Positions 47,729 through 56,827 of a stretch of DNA of 64,000 nt are shown piece after piece; the first letter of the stretch is position 1, and the number at the start of each line of letters is the position of its first letter. Both the position numbers and the translations under genes were made by a program. The DNA comes from Rhizobium etli 8C-3 (GTDB lineage: Bacteria > Pseudomonadota > Alphaproteobacteria > Rhizobiales > Rhizobiaceae), in NCBI RefSeq assembly GCF_001908375.1, contig NZ_CP017244.1, positions 930,001 to 994,000 on the forward strand. Direction: 5' to 3'. A model generated the notes under the pieces. It saw only the letters and a list, made by a program, of their open reading frames with translations. It was not told the origin of the DNA and searched no databases.

Positions 47729-49927
47729 ATGCGTGGGCATGCAAAGGGGCTCATCTTCAAGGCGCAGCTATCGACGGGCATGGCCATCGTCGGGCTCGCA
47801 ACTGCAATGCCTGCTTCGTCGCAGGAAGCAACGGAGCTGAAGCCTGTCATCATCCAGGCCGAGGGGGGAACTGGTAACGCCGAGGCGACTGGGACGAGCC
47901 CCGTCAAGGGCTATGTGGCGAAGCGCTCCACGACTGGTTCCAAGTCCGACACACTGCTGAGACAGATACCGCAATCGGTGTCGGTTATCGGTTCTGATGA
48001 AATGCAGGACCGCGGTGTCGTGAATAAGGTGGATGAGGCACTCACCTACACACCCGGTGTCAATGCCCAACCCTTCGGCAATGATGGCGATACTGATTGG
48101 TTCTATATCCGCGGCTTCGACGCCACGCAGACGGGTGTCTTCATGGACGGCCTCAACCTCTTTAGCTATGGTTTCGGCGGCTTCCAGATTGATCCTTTCA
48201 TGCTGGAGCGCGTCGAGGTTCTCAAGGGGCCGGCCTCGGTCCTTTATGGCGGCTCCAATCCGGGCGGGATCGTCAACCTCGTTCGCAAGCGACCAATCGA
48301 CGAGCCGCTCTTTTATACAGATATCGGCATCAACAGTAATGGAAACGCCTTCACCGGCGTGGATTTCTCCGACAAGGTCGGGTCAAGCGATACCATGACC
48401 TATCGGCTGACAGGCAAAGTCGCCGGCGGCGATAACTATTCCGATTTTTCCCATGACCTGCGTGGTTTCATCATGCCGCAGCTGACACTGGTTCCGGATG
48501 ATGCGACAATGGTCAACGTCTGGGGCTACGTGGGTGCGTTGGATCAAGTCCATACCGGGAACGGCTTTTTCCCCCATGAGGGCACAGTCGCCGACGCTCC
48601 CTTCGGCAAGATTCCACGCGACGCTTTCCTCGGTGAGCCCGACATCGATCAAGGCAATTATGCGCAGCAGATGGTCGGCTACGAGCTCAAGCACGAGTTC
48701 GATAGTGGCTGGAAAATTACCCAGAGCGCTCGCTACGGTCATCTGAGAAAACATGAGATTGGCCCTTATGGTTTCGGATATGTCAACACGACCGATCCCA
48801 CCAACCCAAATTATTACTGGCTCAACCGTATCGGTTTCGAACACAAATCCACGAGCGATTCCTACTCGATGGACAACCGCGCCGAGAACGAATTCGACTT
48901 TGGCCGGAGCACGCATAAGGTGATGGTCGGCATTGACTATAAATATTACAGGCTCGACCACGTTCAGGCCGCGTCTGCCGCCATGCCGATTGACCCTATC
49001 GACCCCGTTTACGGCAATCCACAACCGGAAAACAGCATATATCTCAATCAGGTCATTACCCAGCAGCAGGTCGGAGCCTACGTGCAGGATCAGATCCATT
49101 TCGGCGAGGGCTGGCTGGCGACCCTCAACGGCCGCTACGACTATGTCGATACACAAACGCGTAACGGTCCTACTTTTTGGGCACCGAACCAAAATTTTGC
49201 TTATGGTTACGACAAGACAGCCTTCAGCGGGCGTGCAGGCCTCGCCTATGAATTCGCAAACGGCGTAACGCCCTATGTCAGCATTGCGACCTTCTTCAAC
49301 CCCATCGTCGCAACCAGCCTCACCCGCAATATCAAACCGGAGGAAGGCAATCAGCTCGAGGCCGGCATAAAATACGAACCGACCTTCTTCGACGGCACAA
49401 TTTCCGCATCGCTCTTCGAACTCACGAAGAAGAACGTTGTCGTAACGGATCCCTCGACGATGCTCTCAAGTCAGCTTGGCGAGGTGCGTTCGCGCGGCTT
49501 CGAATTCGAGAGCAAAGCCAATCTCACCGATAGCTGGAAAGCGATTGCCGGCTTCTCTTACACTGATCTTGAAATCACCGAGGACGCCAATTCGGCGCTC
49601 GTCGGCAACACTCCCTACCTCCAGCCCAAAGTTCAAGCAAGTTTATGGCTCGACTACACCGTGTTGCGGGGTGTGCTGGAAGGCCTAAGCGTGGGCGGTG
49701 GTGTGCGCTATCAGGGTTGGTCGTGGGCAGACAATGAGAACAACAAGAAGGTGCCAGGCGCCGCCGTCTTCGATGCCGCAATCCGATATGAGAAAGAAGA
49801 TTGGGGCGCCTCCATCAACGTCACCAATCTCTTCGACAAGGAATACGTCAAGGGCTGCGGTGGTCTCAGCACGTGCGGTTACGGCGATGCGCGCGCGATC
49901 ACCTTCAAGCTCAGCAAGAAGTGGTAA
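47729..49927 (+). CDS. fhuA: TonB-dependent hydroxamate siderophore receptor (FhuA-like)
   Basis: 732 aa outer-membrane receptor with a signal peptide (cleavage after about residue 31). Its plug domain contains LLRQIPQSVSVIGSDEMQDRG and FYIRGFDATQTGVFMDGL, with ERVEVLKGPASVLYGGSNPGGIVN. The barrel ends in INVTNLFDKEYVKGCGGLSTCGYGDARAITFKLSKKW with a C-terminal aromatic residue and a cysteine pair typical of FhuA/FoxA. It takes up ferric hydroxamates (ferrichrome- or ferrioxamine-like) with TonB energy. fhuC, fhuD and fhuB follow directly. Confidence 0.92.
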   Translation: MRGHAKGLIFKAQLSTGMAIVGLATAMPASSQEATELKPVIIQAEGGTGNAEATGTSPVKGYVAKRSTTGSKSDTLLRQIPQSVSVIGSDEMQDRGVVNKVDEALTYTPGVNAQPFGNDGDTDWFYIRGFDATQTGVFMDGLNLFSYGFGGFQIDPFMLERVEVLKGPASVLYGGSNPGGIVNLVRKRPIDEPLFYTDIGINSNGNAFTGVDFSDKVGSSDTMTYRLTGKVAGGDNYSDFSHDLRGFIMPQLTLVPDDATMVNVWGYVGALDQVHTGNGFFPHEGTVADAPFGKIPRDAFLGEPDIDQGNYAQQMVGYELKHEFDSGWKITQSARYGHLRKHEIGPYGFGYVNTTDPTNPNYYWLNRIGFEHKSTSDSYSMDNRAENEFDFGRSTHKVMVGIDYKYYRLDHVQAASAAMPIDPIDPVYGNPQPENSIYLNQVITQQQVGAYVQDQIHFGEGWLATLNGRYDYVDTQTRNGPTFWAPNQNFAYGYDKTAFSGRAGLAYEFANGVTPYVSIATFFNPIVATSLTRNIKPEEGNQLEAGIKYEPTFFDGTISASLFELTKKNVVVTDPSTMLSSQLGEVRSRGFEFESKANLTDSWKAIAGFSYTDLEITEDANSALVGNTPYLQPKVQASLWLDYTVLRGVLEGLSVGGGVRYQGWSWADNENNKKVPGAAVFDAAIRYEKEDWGASINVTNLFDKEYVKGCGGLSTCGYGDARAITFKLSKKW

Positions 49928-50032
49928 GTTGACAATTAGAGTAGAGTTTTGCAGGAAGCCCCCAGTGCGGGAGCCGAGTGCGGCAGCGAAGTGCTCTTCC
50001 GAATGGGTTTCGATGCAACAACGGAGAACTTG

Positions 50033-50815
50033 ATGGTGTCCACAGCCTTTCTGACGATGTCGGGCGTCGACTATTCGATGGGCACGAGGAAAATCCTTTC
50101 GGGCATCGACCTTGCACTGGAGCACGGACGTGTTTACGGGCTGATCGGGCCAAATGGTTCCGGCAAGAGTACGCTCATGAAAATCATCGCGCGTCAGATT
50201 GTGCCGGTTGCCGGAACGGTCTCCGTCGAGGGCAGGGCGGCGACGAAATGGGGCGGCCGCGCCTTCGCGCGCAACATCGCCTATATGCCGCAATTTGCGC
50301 CTCCCACCGATGGAATGACGGTCCGCGAGCTCGTGTCTCTCGGTCGCTTTCCGTGGCATGGCACGCTTGGCCGGTTCGGGAAGATCGATCGCGAGCTCGT
50401 CGAGGACGCCATCTCGCGAACGGATCTTGAGGCGTTCGCCGACGCACTGGTGGCAAATATGTCGGGCGGTGAACGCCAGCGTGCCTGGATCGCCATGATG
50501 CTGGCGCAGAATGCCCGTTGCCTGCTGCTGGACGAGCCAACCTCTGCGCTCGATCTTGCACATCAGGCATCCGTGCTTTCGCTCATCCAGTCGCTGAGCC
50601 GCGAGCGTGCACTGAGCGTGGTGATCGTGCTGCACGATATCAACCTCGCTGCGCGCTACTGTGACGAGATCATTGCGCTCAATCATGGCCGCATCACTGC
50701 CAAGGGAAGCCCAGGCACGATCATGCAGGCCGACCTGCTGAAGACCATCTTCGGGATCGGCATGGGTGTTTTTTCGCATCCTGCACGCGGCGAACCCGTC
50801 AGCTATCTGCTGTGA
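50033..50815 (+). CDS. fhuC: ferric hydroxamate ABC importer ATPase FhuC
   Basis: 260 aa ATPase of the FhuC/FepC group. Walker A GPNGSGKST is at residues 39-47, signature MSGGERQ at 143-149, Walker B CLLLDEPTSALD at 163-174 and VLHDINLAARYCDEIIAL. ATG 50033 follows CGGAGA. Its stop overlaps the fhuD GTG by four bases (GTGA). Confidence 0.92.
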   Translation: MVSTAFLTMSGVDYSMGTRKILSGIDLALEHGRVYGLIGPNGSGKSTLMKIIARQIVPVAGTVSVEGRAATKWGGRAFARNIAYMPQFAPPTDGMTVRELVSLGRFPWHGTLGRFGKIDRELVEDAISRTDLEAFADALVANMSGGERQRAWIAMMLAQNARCLLLDEPTSALDLAHQASVLSLIQSLSRERALSVVIVLHDINLAARYCDEIIALNHGRITAKGSPGTIMQADLLKTIFGIGMGVFSHPARGEPVSYLL

Positions 50816-51693
50816 CGGCGATGGCGCATTTTACCCGCAGGCATTTCATGGCGCTGACAGCTGCGCTCGCAACCCCGGCTCTCGTCAGGGCAGGCGAAGC
50901 GCGACGGGTCGCCACGCTCGACTGGGCACTGCTCGAGACGCTTCTTGCAATCGGCGCAAATGTGGTTGCCGCACCCGAGCTGCGGCAATTCGGCCATATC
51001 GTCGTTAAACCCGAGGTCCCGGCATCAGTCGCCGACCTTGGACTGCGCGGCACACCGAATTTCGAGGTGCTTCGCTTCGCCAGGCCCGACCTGATCTTCA
51101 GCTCGAATTTCTATGCCTGGGCAGATGCACGCATGCGTCTGATCGCCCCGGTCGAGAACCACGCGGTCTACAAGCCGCGCGAAGATCCATACGATCTTGC
51201 GCAACAGACGACGCTTTCAATCGGCGAGCGCCTTGAACTTGGGGCGGCAAGACAGCTTACGGAAGAGCTGGCCGGGAAACTTCAACGCTTTCGCGCCGTC
51301 TTTGCCAAAGGCGACGGACGTCCCGTCATCCCCATCAACCTTGGCGATGCACGGCACTACCGTGTCTTCGGCTCCGACAGCATGTTTGGTGCTGTCTTGA
51401 AACGCACAGGACTGACAAATGCCTGGCAGGGCGCGACCAGCTATTCGGCCGTGGCGCCGGTCGGGATCGAAACGCTCGCGTCGATGCCAGATGCCTGGAT
51501 TGTTGTGATCCCACCGCACCCGAAGGACGCCCTGGCGACACTCGAGATGAGCGCTTTTTGGAACGCGCTTCCCGCGGTTTCTGAAAAACGGGTGATCATT
51601 CTCGGCTCCATCAACCCCTATGGCGCATTGCCGGCGGCGATGCGTTTTGCCGATCTACTGGCAGAGGCGCTTTCCAGTGCCTGGAACGGTTAA
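50812..51693 (+). CDS. fhuD: hydroxamate siderophore-binding protein FhuD
   Basis: 293 aa type III periplasmic binding protein. The N-terminus carries a twin-arginine signal (TRRHFMALTAALATPALVRA), suggesting Tat export. GTG 50812 is supported by the overlap with fhuC; ATG 50821 is an alternative. The mature part shows RVATLDWALLETLLAIGANVVAAPELRQFG. It delivers ferric hydroxamates to FhuB. Confidence 0.9.
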   Translation: MTAMAHFTRRHFMALTAALATPALVRAGEARRVATLDWALLETLLAIGANVVAAPELRQFGHIVVKPEVPASVADLGLRGTPNFEVLRFARPDLIFSSNFYAWADARMRLIAPVENHAVYKPREDPYDLAQQTTLSIGERLELGAARQLTEELAGKLQRFRAVFAKGDGRPVIPINLGDARHYRVFGSDSMFGAVLKRTGLTNAWQGATSYSAVAPVGIETLASMPDAWIVVIPPHPKDALATLEMSAFWNALPAVSEKRVIILGSINPYGALPAAMRFADLLAEALSSAWNG

Positions 51694-51697
51694 CCGC

Positions 51698-53668
51698 GTG
51701 ATCTCCGCAAGCCGGCTCCGGCAGCCACGCGCCATGAGCTTCTTTCTGACAGGGCTTTGCCTCGTCGTCTTCGCGCTGCTTGTCCTGCTGCGCCCGAAGC
51801 TCTCAGGGGAGGCAGCTGCGCTCGACGCGGTCCTGCTCTGGCAAAGCATGATGCCGCGTGCCGCGCTTTCGCTGATTGCCGGTGCGGCTCTTGGGCTTTC
51901 CGGTTTGCTGCTGCAAAGGGTCTTGCGCAATCCGATCGCTGACGCCTCGACGCTCGGGGTCGCAGCCGGCGCCGAGCTGGCGCTGACGATCGTGGCGAGC
52001 GCTTCGCCGCTGCTGCTCGGTATTTCGCGCGAGCTTGCAGCCTTTGCAGGAGGGCTTGGTGCCGTGGCCATCGTGCTTGCCTTGGGCTGGCGGCGAGGGC
52101 TAGATCCGGTTACCGTCGCGCTGTCGGGCATGATCGTCACCCTGATCGCCTCGGCACTCAGCGTCACAATCATCCTTGCGCGCGGCGAATACGCGATGTC
52201 GATCTTCATCTGGGGAGCCGGCTCGCTCAGCCAGCAGGATTGGAACGGCGTGATTTCGCTCGCCCCGCGGCTTCTGCTCGGTTTTGCAGCCGGCCTGTTG
52301 CTGCTTCGGCCGCTTCGCGTTCTCTCGCTGGATGATGCCGGGGCAAGAAGCCTCGGTCTGGCGCTGCATTCGGCCCGTTTTGGCGTAGTGGCACTTGCCG
52401 TTTGGCTATCGGCTTCGGTCACGGCGCAGGTGGGCGTCATCGGTTTCATCGGGCTCGCTGCACCTGCGATCGCCCGTCTTGCCGGTGCGCGAACGACCGG
52501 CCAGATGATGATGGCCGCGCCCCTGACGGGCGCAGCTTTGCTTTTCCTGACGGACTGCATCACGCAACTGCTCGGACCGGGTTTTACTGACCTGGCGCCA
52601 GCAGGTGCGGCAACAGCTCTCTTCGGCGGACCGCTGCTCTTGTACCTTTTGCCGCGCGTCCACTGCTTCCCGACCGAAGCTCCTCAGCCTCTGCTTGCCT
52701 TTCGGCGCCTCGGCAAGCCTTCCGCCGGCTTGCTTGTGCTGTTGATCGCTCTTGCGGGCGTCATTGCGCTCGCATTGACGTCGGCTCCCGCCGGCGACGG
52801 ATGGCACGTCGCAAGCGGCGCGCTCTTCTTCGATCTCCTGCCGTTTCGCCTGCCGCGCACCACAGCGGCGGGCGGAGCCGGAGCGATACTGGCGGCTGCA
52901 GGTTTCATCATGCAGCGCCTGACCGGCAATCCGATTGCCAGTCCGGAGGTGTTAGGCGTGAGCGCCGGCGGCGGAGCAGGTCTCACCGTTGCACTCTTCA
53001 TCTTCGGTTTTCCGTCGCCGATTGTCATGCTGAGCGCGATGTCGCTCGGCGCCCTTGTGGCATTTCTTGTCATCATCGGGATTGCTGCGCGCGCGCGATT
53101 TTCGCCGGAGCGTTTGCTGCTCGCCGGTGTCGCCATCGGCGCCTTTTCGATGGCCATCGTAACGATGGTCCTCGCGCAAGGCGACATGCGCAGCTACATC
53201 CTTCTCACGTGGCTTTCGGGCTCGACAAACCGGGCAGGGCCGTTCGAGGCATGGACAGCTTTGACCGCATTGGCGGGTCTGGCAGCGCCGCTACCCCTCC
53301 TGGGCCGATGGTTGGCCATCTTGCCGCTCGGTGGCTCGGCTGCGCGCGCCCTCGGCTTGTCGGCCAGGATGAGCCGTCTGGTGCTGGCAATGATTGCAGC
53401 ACTGATGACGGCAATCGCCTCCTTTCTCGTTGGTCCACTGAGTCTGACGGGTCTTATGGCTCCGCATCTTGCGAGATTGATGGGCTTCCAGAAACCGGCG
53501 CATCAGCTTGCCGCAAGCATCCTCATCGGTGCTGTCATTTTGATCTTCGCCGATTGGCTTTCGCGCGTCGTCATCTATCCCTATCAGGTTCCCGTAGGGC
53601 TCTTTGCCGCTCTGATTGGCGGTCCATATCTGGTTTGGCTGCTCACCCGGAAGGCGGCGCGTGCGTAG
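51698..53668 (+). CDS. fhuB: ferric hydroxamate ABC importer permease FhuB (double-length)
   Basis: 656 aa in which two FecCD-type permease domains are fused, as in FhuB (about 660 aa). First-half landmarks are GLSGLLLQRVLRNPIADASTLGVAAGAEL; the second half has AAGFIMQRLTGNPIASPEVLGVSAGGGAGL and LVGPLSLTGLMAPHLARLMG. The start is uncertain: GTG 51698, five bases after the fhuD stop, or ATG 51734. It forms the complete pore without a second permease. Confidence 0.9.
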   Translation: MISASRLRQPRAMSFFLTGLCLVVFALLVLLRPKLSGEAAALDAVLLWQSMMPRAALSLIAGAALGLSGLLLQRVLRNPIADASTLGVAAGAELALTIVASASPLLLGISRELAAFAGGLGAVAIVLALGWRRGLDPVTVALSGMIVTLIASALSVTIILARGEYAMSIFIWGAGSLSQQDWNGVISLAPRLLLGFAAGLLLLRPLRVLSLDDAGARSLGLALHSARFGVVALAVWLSASVTAQVGVIGFIGLAAPAIARLAGARTTGQMMMAAPLTGAALLFLTDCITQLLGPGFTDLAPAGAATALFGGPLLLYLLPRVHCFPTEAPQPLLAFRRLGKPSAGLLVLLIALAGVIALALTSAPAGDGWHVASGALFFDLLPFRLPRTTAAGGAGAILAAAGFIMQRLTGNPIASPEVLGVSAGGGAGLTVALFIFGFPSPIVMLSAMSLGALVAFLVIIGIAARARFSPERLLLAGVAIGAFSMAIVTMVLAQGDMRSYILLTWLSGSTNRAGPFEAWTALTALAGLAAPLPLLGRWLAILPLGGSAARALGLSARMSRLVLAMIAALMTAIASFLVGPLSLTGLMAPHLARLMGFQKPAHQLAASILIGAVILIFADWLSRVVIYPYQVPVGLFAALIGGPYLVWLLTRKAARA

Positions 53669-54351
53669 CGGCACCGGGTTCACGGATCACGCCTTAATCA
53701 GTATGAGGACTGCGTCGACGGACCAGCCATTGGCTCCAAATGGATGATCAATGCCAAGCAGGGTGGTTTCATCGGCTTGCCGGCGGTGAATTTCATGCGG
53801 TGCGCTAGCCGGGCCCAGGCTCGCCGTTGATAGAAGACAGCGCGAAATCAGTGCACGCCATCATCGTGCTTGACCGCAATCTCGGCGATGGCGCGCAAAG
53901 ACCGGGCCCAACTCAAGATCGCAAATGACCATCGACATATGGCAAGCGCAACGATCGGCGATTTCGGGGCGATCGCCCAGACCGGGGGAATGACTTTGCT
54001 GGCGTCACTGCATCCCACATTTCATGTAAAGAGCATTCGATGCGGGCGAGCGCCTCGTCTGACGCATCGTTCTGCTGATCACCGGCAACATCTCCTGCGA
54101 TCTCGATGAAGCCTGCGTCGCGCACGTCGACACCTGTCAGCGCTTCGCGATTGTAGTGGTCGCTAGCGGCCGGTCGCATCCGCACCGGGGACGACCTGGC
54201 GCCACCTTGCACAAAAGGCAGCGCGACAGGTCAGGCGTCAAGCGCAGGGCGTGCTGCAGTCGCTGCCTGTCAGCATTGCTGTTTGTAAAAAAGTAAAGGC
54301 GGAGCGGCTTTCGCCGATCCGCCTCAAAGGCAATTGCATCAGCTCTTACGA
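53669..54351. other. intergenic region with terminator, no gene seen
   Basis: 683 bases between fhuB and the TerC gene. The right end holds a minus-strand terminator (54284-54324). A minus-strand frame 53913-54212 encodes an unrecognised acidic stretch (DVRDAGFIEIAGDVAGDQ) with no start or ribosome binding site; it may be a remnant. Confidence 0.45.
54284..54324 (-). terminator. rho-independent terminator of the TerC gene
   Basis: On the minus strand AGGCGGA and TCCGCCT (54318-54324 and 54297-54303) pair around an inner GGC-GAAA-GCC stem-loop, followed by a T-rich tract (TTACTTTTTTAC). It lies 28 bases after the TerC stop. Confidence 0.8.
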
Positions 54352-54966
54352 CTAGAGATGCGGCCACACTTCCAGGACGCCACGATGAATCATGTCGAGG
54401 GCGACGTAAAGGATGATCAGCAGGCCGACATAGGCGATCCAGCGATGGCGGTTGAGCAGGCGGGCGATGATGTTCGCCGCGACACCCATCATGGCGATCG
54501 AGAGCGCAAGGCCCAGCACAAGCACGGTCGGGTGCTCGCGTGCGGCACCGGCAACCGCCAGCACGTTGTCGAGCGACATCGAAACGTCGGCGACGACGAT
54601 CTGGGTTGCAGCTTGCATGAAGGTCTTCTTGGGTCCGGTGGAGGCTTCGCCGTCCAGACCGATCTCCCCGCCGTTTGCATGCTGGGAGCGAAGCTCGCGC
54701 CACATCTTCCAGCAGACCCAGAGCAGGAGCAGGCCCCCGGCAAGCAGCAAACCGACGATGCTCAAGAGCTGAACCGTCACGGATGCAAAAAGAATGCGCA
54801 GAACGGTGGCGGCAAGAATGCCGACCAGAATGGCCTTCTTACGCTGAGCGACCGGCAGGCCGGCGGCAGCAAGACCAATGATGACGGCGTTGTCGCCGGC
54901 AAGAACAAGATCGATCGCGATGACCTGCAGGAGTGCAGTCAGGCCCGCAGCAGTAAAGATTTCCAT
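54352..54966 (-). CDS. TerC-family membrane protein
   Basis: 204 aa integral membrane protein with seven or so transmembrane stretches. Family motifs are IAIDLVLAGDNAVIIGLA and VADVSMSLDNVLAVAGAA. TerC proteins such as YjbE/YkoY relatives are linked to tellurite resistance and manganese efflux or metal handling. The gene is monocistronic, with a clear terminator downstream. I see no manganese riboswitch in the 140-base leader. Confidence 0.88.
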   Translation of the reverse strand: MEIFTAAGLTALLQVIAIDLVLAGDNAVIIGLAAAGLPVAQRKKAILVGILAATVLRILFASVTVQLLSIVGLLLAGGLLLLWVCWKMWRELRSQHANGGEIGLDGEASTGPKKTFMQAATQIVVADVSMSLDNVLAVAGAAREHPTVLVLGLALSIAMMGVAANIIARLLNRHRWIAYVGLLIILYVALDMIHRGVLEVWPHL

Positions 54967-55108
54967 GGAAACGTCCCCAGAATGCCTTCGACAAGCGTGC
55001 TAGTGTCCCCGGAACGCCACGTCAACCATGAATGACGCAAGGTCAAGCAAATGCTGCGCGGGGAACCGCTCTGTCCCCAAGTTTTTAAGGTCGCGCGTTT
55101 CGGCAAGT

Positions 55109-55414
55109 TCAGTGCTTCAGCTTGATGATGATCTCCCGGTATTCGTCGGCAATGGCAATTGCTGCCTTTACAACGACCGGACTGATCGATTTGTGGTCAA
55201 TCGCCAAGCGGCAGGTCTCGAAGACGCCGCGCAATTCGTTCTCGATATCCGACAGATGTGGATATTTCTGCACCAGAAGATGGGGTAGAACTTTAGCTTT
55301 TTCCTTCATGGCTTTGGTTTCATTAGAAAAAATATGCCTGTCCGCGATCACCTCCCGGATTGCATCCTCAAGACGCCATGTCGCACCAATCATATCCGTG
55401 ACTGACACCATCAT
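55109..55414 (-). CDS. small conserved hypothetical protein
   Basis: 101 aa, mostly helical and soluble by composition, reading MMVSVTDMIGATWRLEDAIREVIAD at the start and IADEYREIIIKLKH at the end. ATG 55414 follows AGGAG with a good distance. No recognised motif; the strong ribosome binding site supports translation. Confidence 0.6.
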   Translation of the reverse strand: MMVSVTDMIGATWRLEDAIREVIADRHIFSNETKAMKEKAKVLPHLLVQKYPHLSDIENELRGVFETCRLAIDHKSISPVVVKAAIAIADEYREIIIKLKH

Positions 55415-55546
55415 ATCTTCTCCTGCCACGCTTCAGACGGGTATTAATAGGCAATCCTTGTGCCAGATTGACCAAAGGCTCTGCGAGGATGGGCCGGCGG
55501 TGTGGCAGGGTGCATTCACGGCCGGGCGCTTGTCCTGAGTTTTTTG

Positions 55547-55657
55547 TCATTGCTTCTTCTTCCTGGCTTCGTCGTCGACCAGTTCGTACCACATGGCGTT
55601 GAGGACGGCGAAGGCGGCCGCCAGCGGCAGCCCGAGCATCCATGCGAAGTACCACAT
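55547..55657 (-). CDS. cydX: cytochrome bd oxidase small subunit CydX
   Basis: 36 aa single-pass membrane protein starting MWYFAWMLGLPLAAAFAVLN, the diagnostic CydX N-terminus with a conserved Trp-Tyr-Phe-x-Trp and a helix, ending in a charged tail (DDEARKKKQ). It starts 13 bases after the cydB stop with GGAGATAAGG upstream. CydX stabilises the CydAB haem environment. Confidence 0.92.
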   Translation of the reverse strand: MWYFAWMLGLPLAAAFAVLNAMWYELVDDEARKKKQ

Positions 55658-55670
55658 CACCTTATCTCCT

Positions 55671-56822
55671 TCAGTAGGCGTGTCCGTTCTTGTCGGTAAC
55701 CGACTTTTCGTCGACTTTGCCCCACAGCACTTTGTAGACCCAGGCGGTGTAAGCGGCGACGATCGGCAGAAATATCAGCGAGACGACGAGCATGATGAAA
55801 AGCGTCATGTGGCTCGAGGAAGCATCCCAGACTGTCAGGCTTGATCGCGGATCGAGCGAGGAGGGCAGAATAAAGGGAAACATCGAGACGCCGACCGTTG
55901 CTATGATGCCGAAGATCGAGAGCTTGCTGAAAAGCAGGGTCGAGACCTCGCGCCTCGCCCGCATTGCAGCAAACGAAAGTGCCGCACCCAGCAGGCCGAG
56001 TACCGGAGCAATCAGCAGCCACGGATAGGTGCTGTAGTTTGCAAGCCACGAACCGTCATGCTGCGCCGTTTTCAAGAGCGGATTTGACGGACCGCCGGGG
56101 CTGATGGCGCTGGTGATGCGATAGCCATCGATGCCGAGCGCCAGGAAAAGGCCGCCAAGGGCAAAGAGTACGATAACGCATAGGGCAGCAACGCTTCCAT
56201 AGTTTCTGGCGCGCTCGGCAACGGGACCGCTCGCCTTCAGCACCAGCCAGGATGCGCCGTGCAGGACGAACATGGAGACCGAGAGCAGGCCGCAAAGCAG
56301 CGCATATGGATTGAGAAGGCCGAAGAATGAGCCTTCGTAAAAAATGCGCATGTCGTCGGCAAAACGGAAGGGCACTCCCCGCAATACATTGCCGACGGCA
56401 ACGCCGAAGATTAGCGACGGCACGAAGCCGCCGATGAACAGCGCCCAGTCCCAGTTGTTGCGCCAGCGTGCACTTTCCCGCTTCGAACGGTACTTGAAGC
56501 CGACCGGGCGCAAGATGAGCGCAAGCAGGATCGCAAACATGGCGAGATAAAAGCCCGAGAAGGAAACGGCATAGAGCGCCGGCCACGCGGCGAAGATGGA
56601 GCCGCCGCCAAGGATCAGCCAGACCTGATTGCCTTCCCAGACCGGGCCGATCGTGTTGATCGCGACGCGGCGTTCCGTGTCGGTCTTGGCCACGAAGGGC
56701 AACAACGCACCGACACCCAGATCGAAGCCGTCGGTTGCCGCAAAGCCGATCAGCAATATGCCGAGCAGCAGCCACCAGATCATCCGTAGGGTTCCGTAGT
56801 CGACGAGTTCATGAAGGACCAT
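55671..56822 (-). CDS. cydB: cytochrome bd ubiquinol oxidase subunit II
   Basis: 383 aa with eight or nine transmembrane stretches. It reads MIWWLLLGILLIGFAATDGFDLGVGALLPFVAKTDTERRVAINTIGPVWEGNQVWLILGGG near the N-terminus, the CydB signature. ATG 56822 lies five bases after the cydA stop. It forms the second large subunit of the high-affinity quinol oxidase. Confidence 0.95.
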   Translation of the reverse strand: MVLHELVDYGTLRMIWWLLLGILLIGFAATDGFDLGVGALLPFVAKTDTERRVAINTIGPVWEGNQVWLILGGGSIFAAWPALYAVSFSGFYLAMFAILLALILRPVGFKYRSKRESARWRNNWDWALFIGGFVPSLIFGVAVGNVLRGVPFRFADDMRIFYEGSFFGLLNPYALLCGLLSVSMFVLHGASWLVLKASGPVAERARNYGSVAALCVIVLFALGGLFLALGIDGYRITSAISPGGPSNPLLKTAQHDGSWLANYSTYPWLLIAPVLGLLGAALSFAAMRARREVSTLLFSKLSIFGIIATVGVSMFPFILPSSLDPRSSLTVWDASSSHMTLFIMLVVSLIFLPIVAAYTAWVYKVLWGKVDEKSVTDKNGHAY

Positions 56823-56827
56823 GGCGA

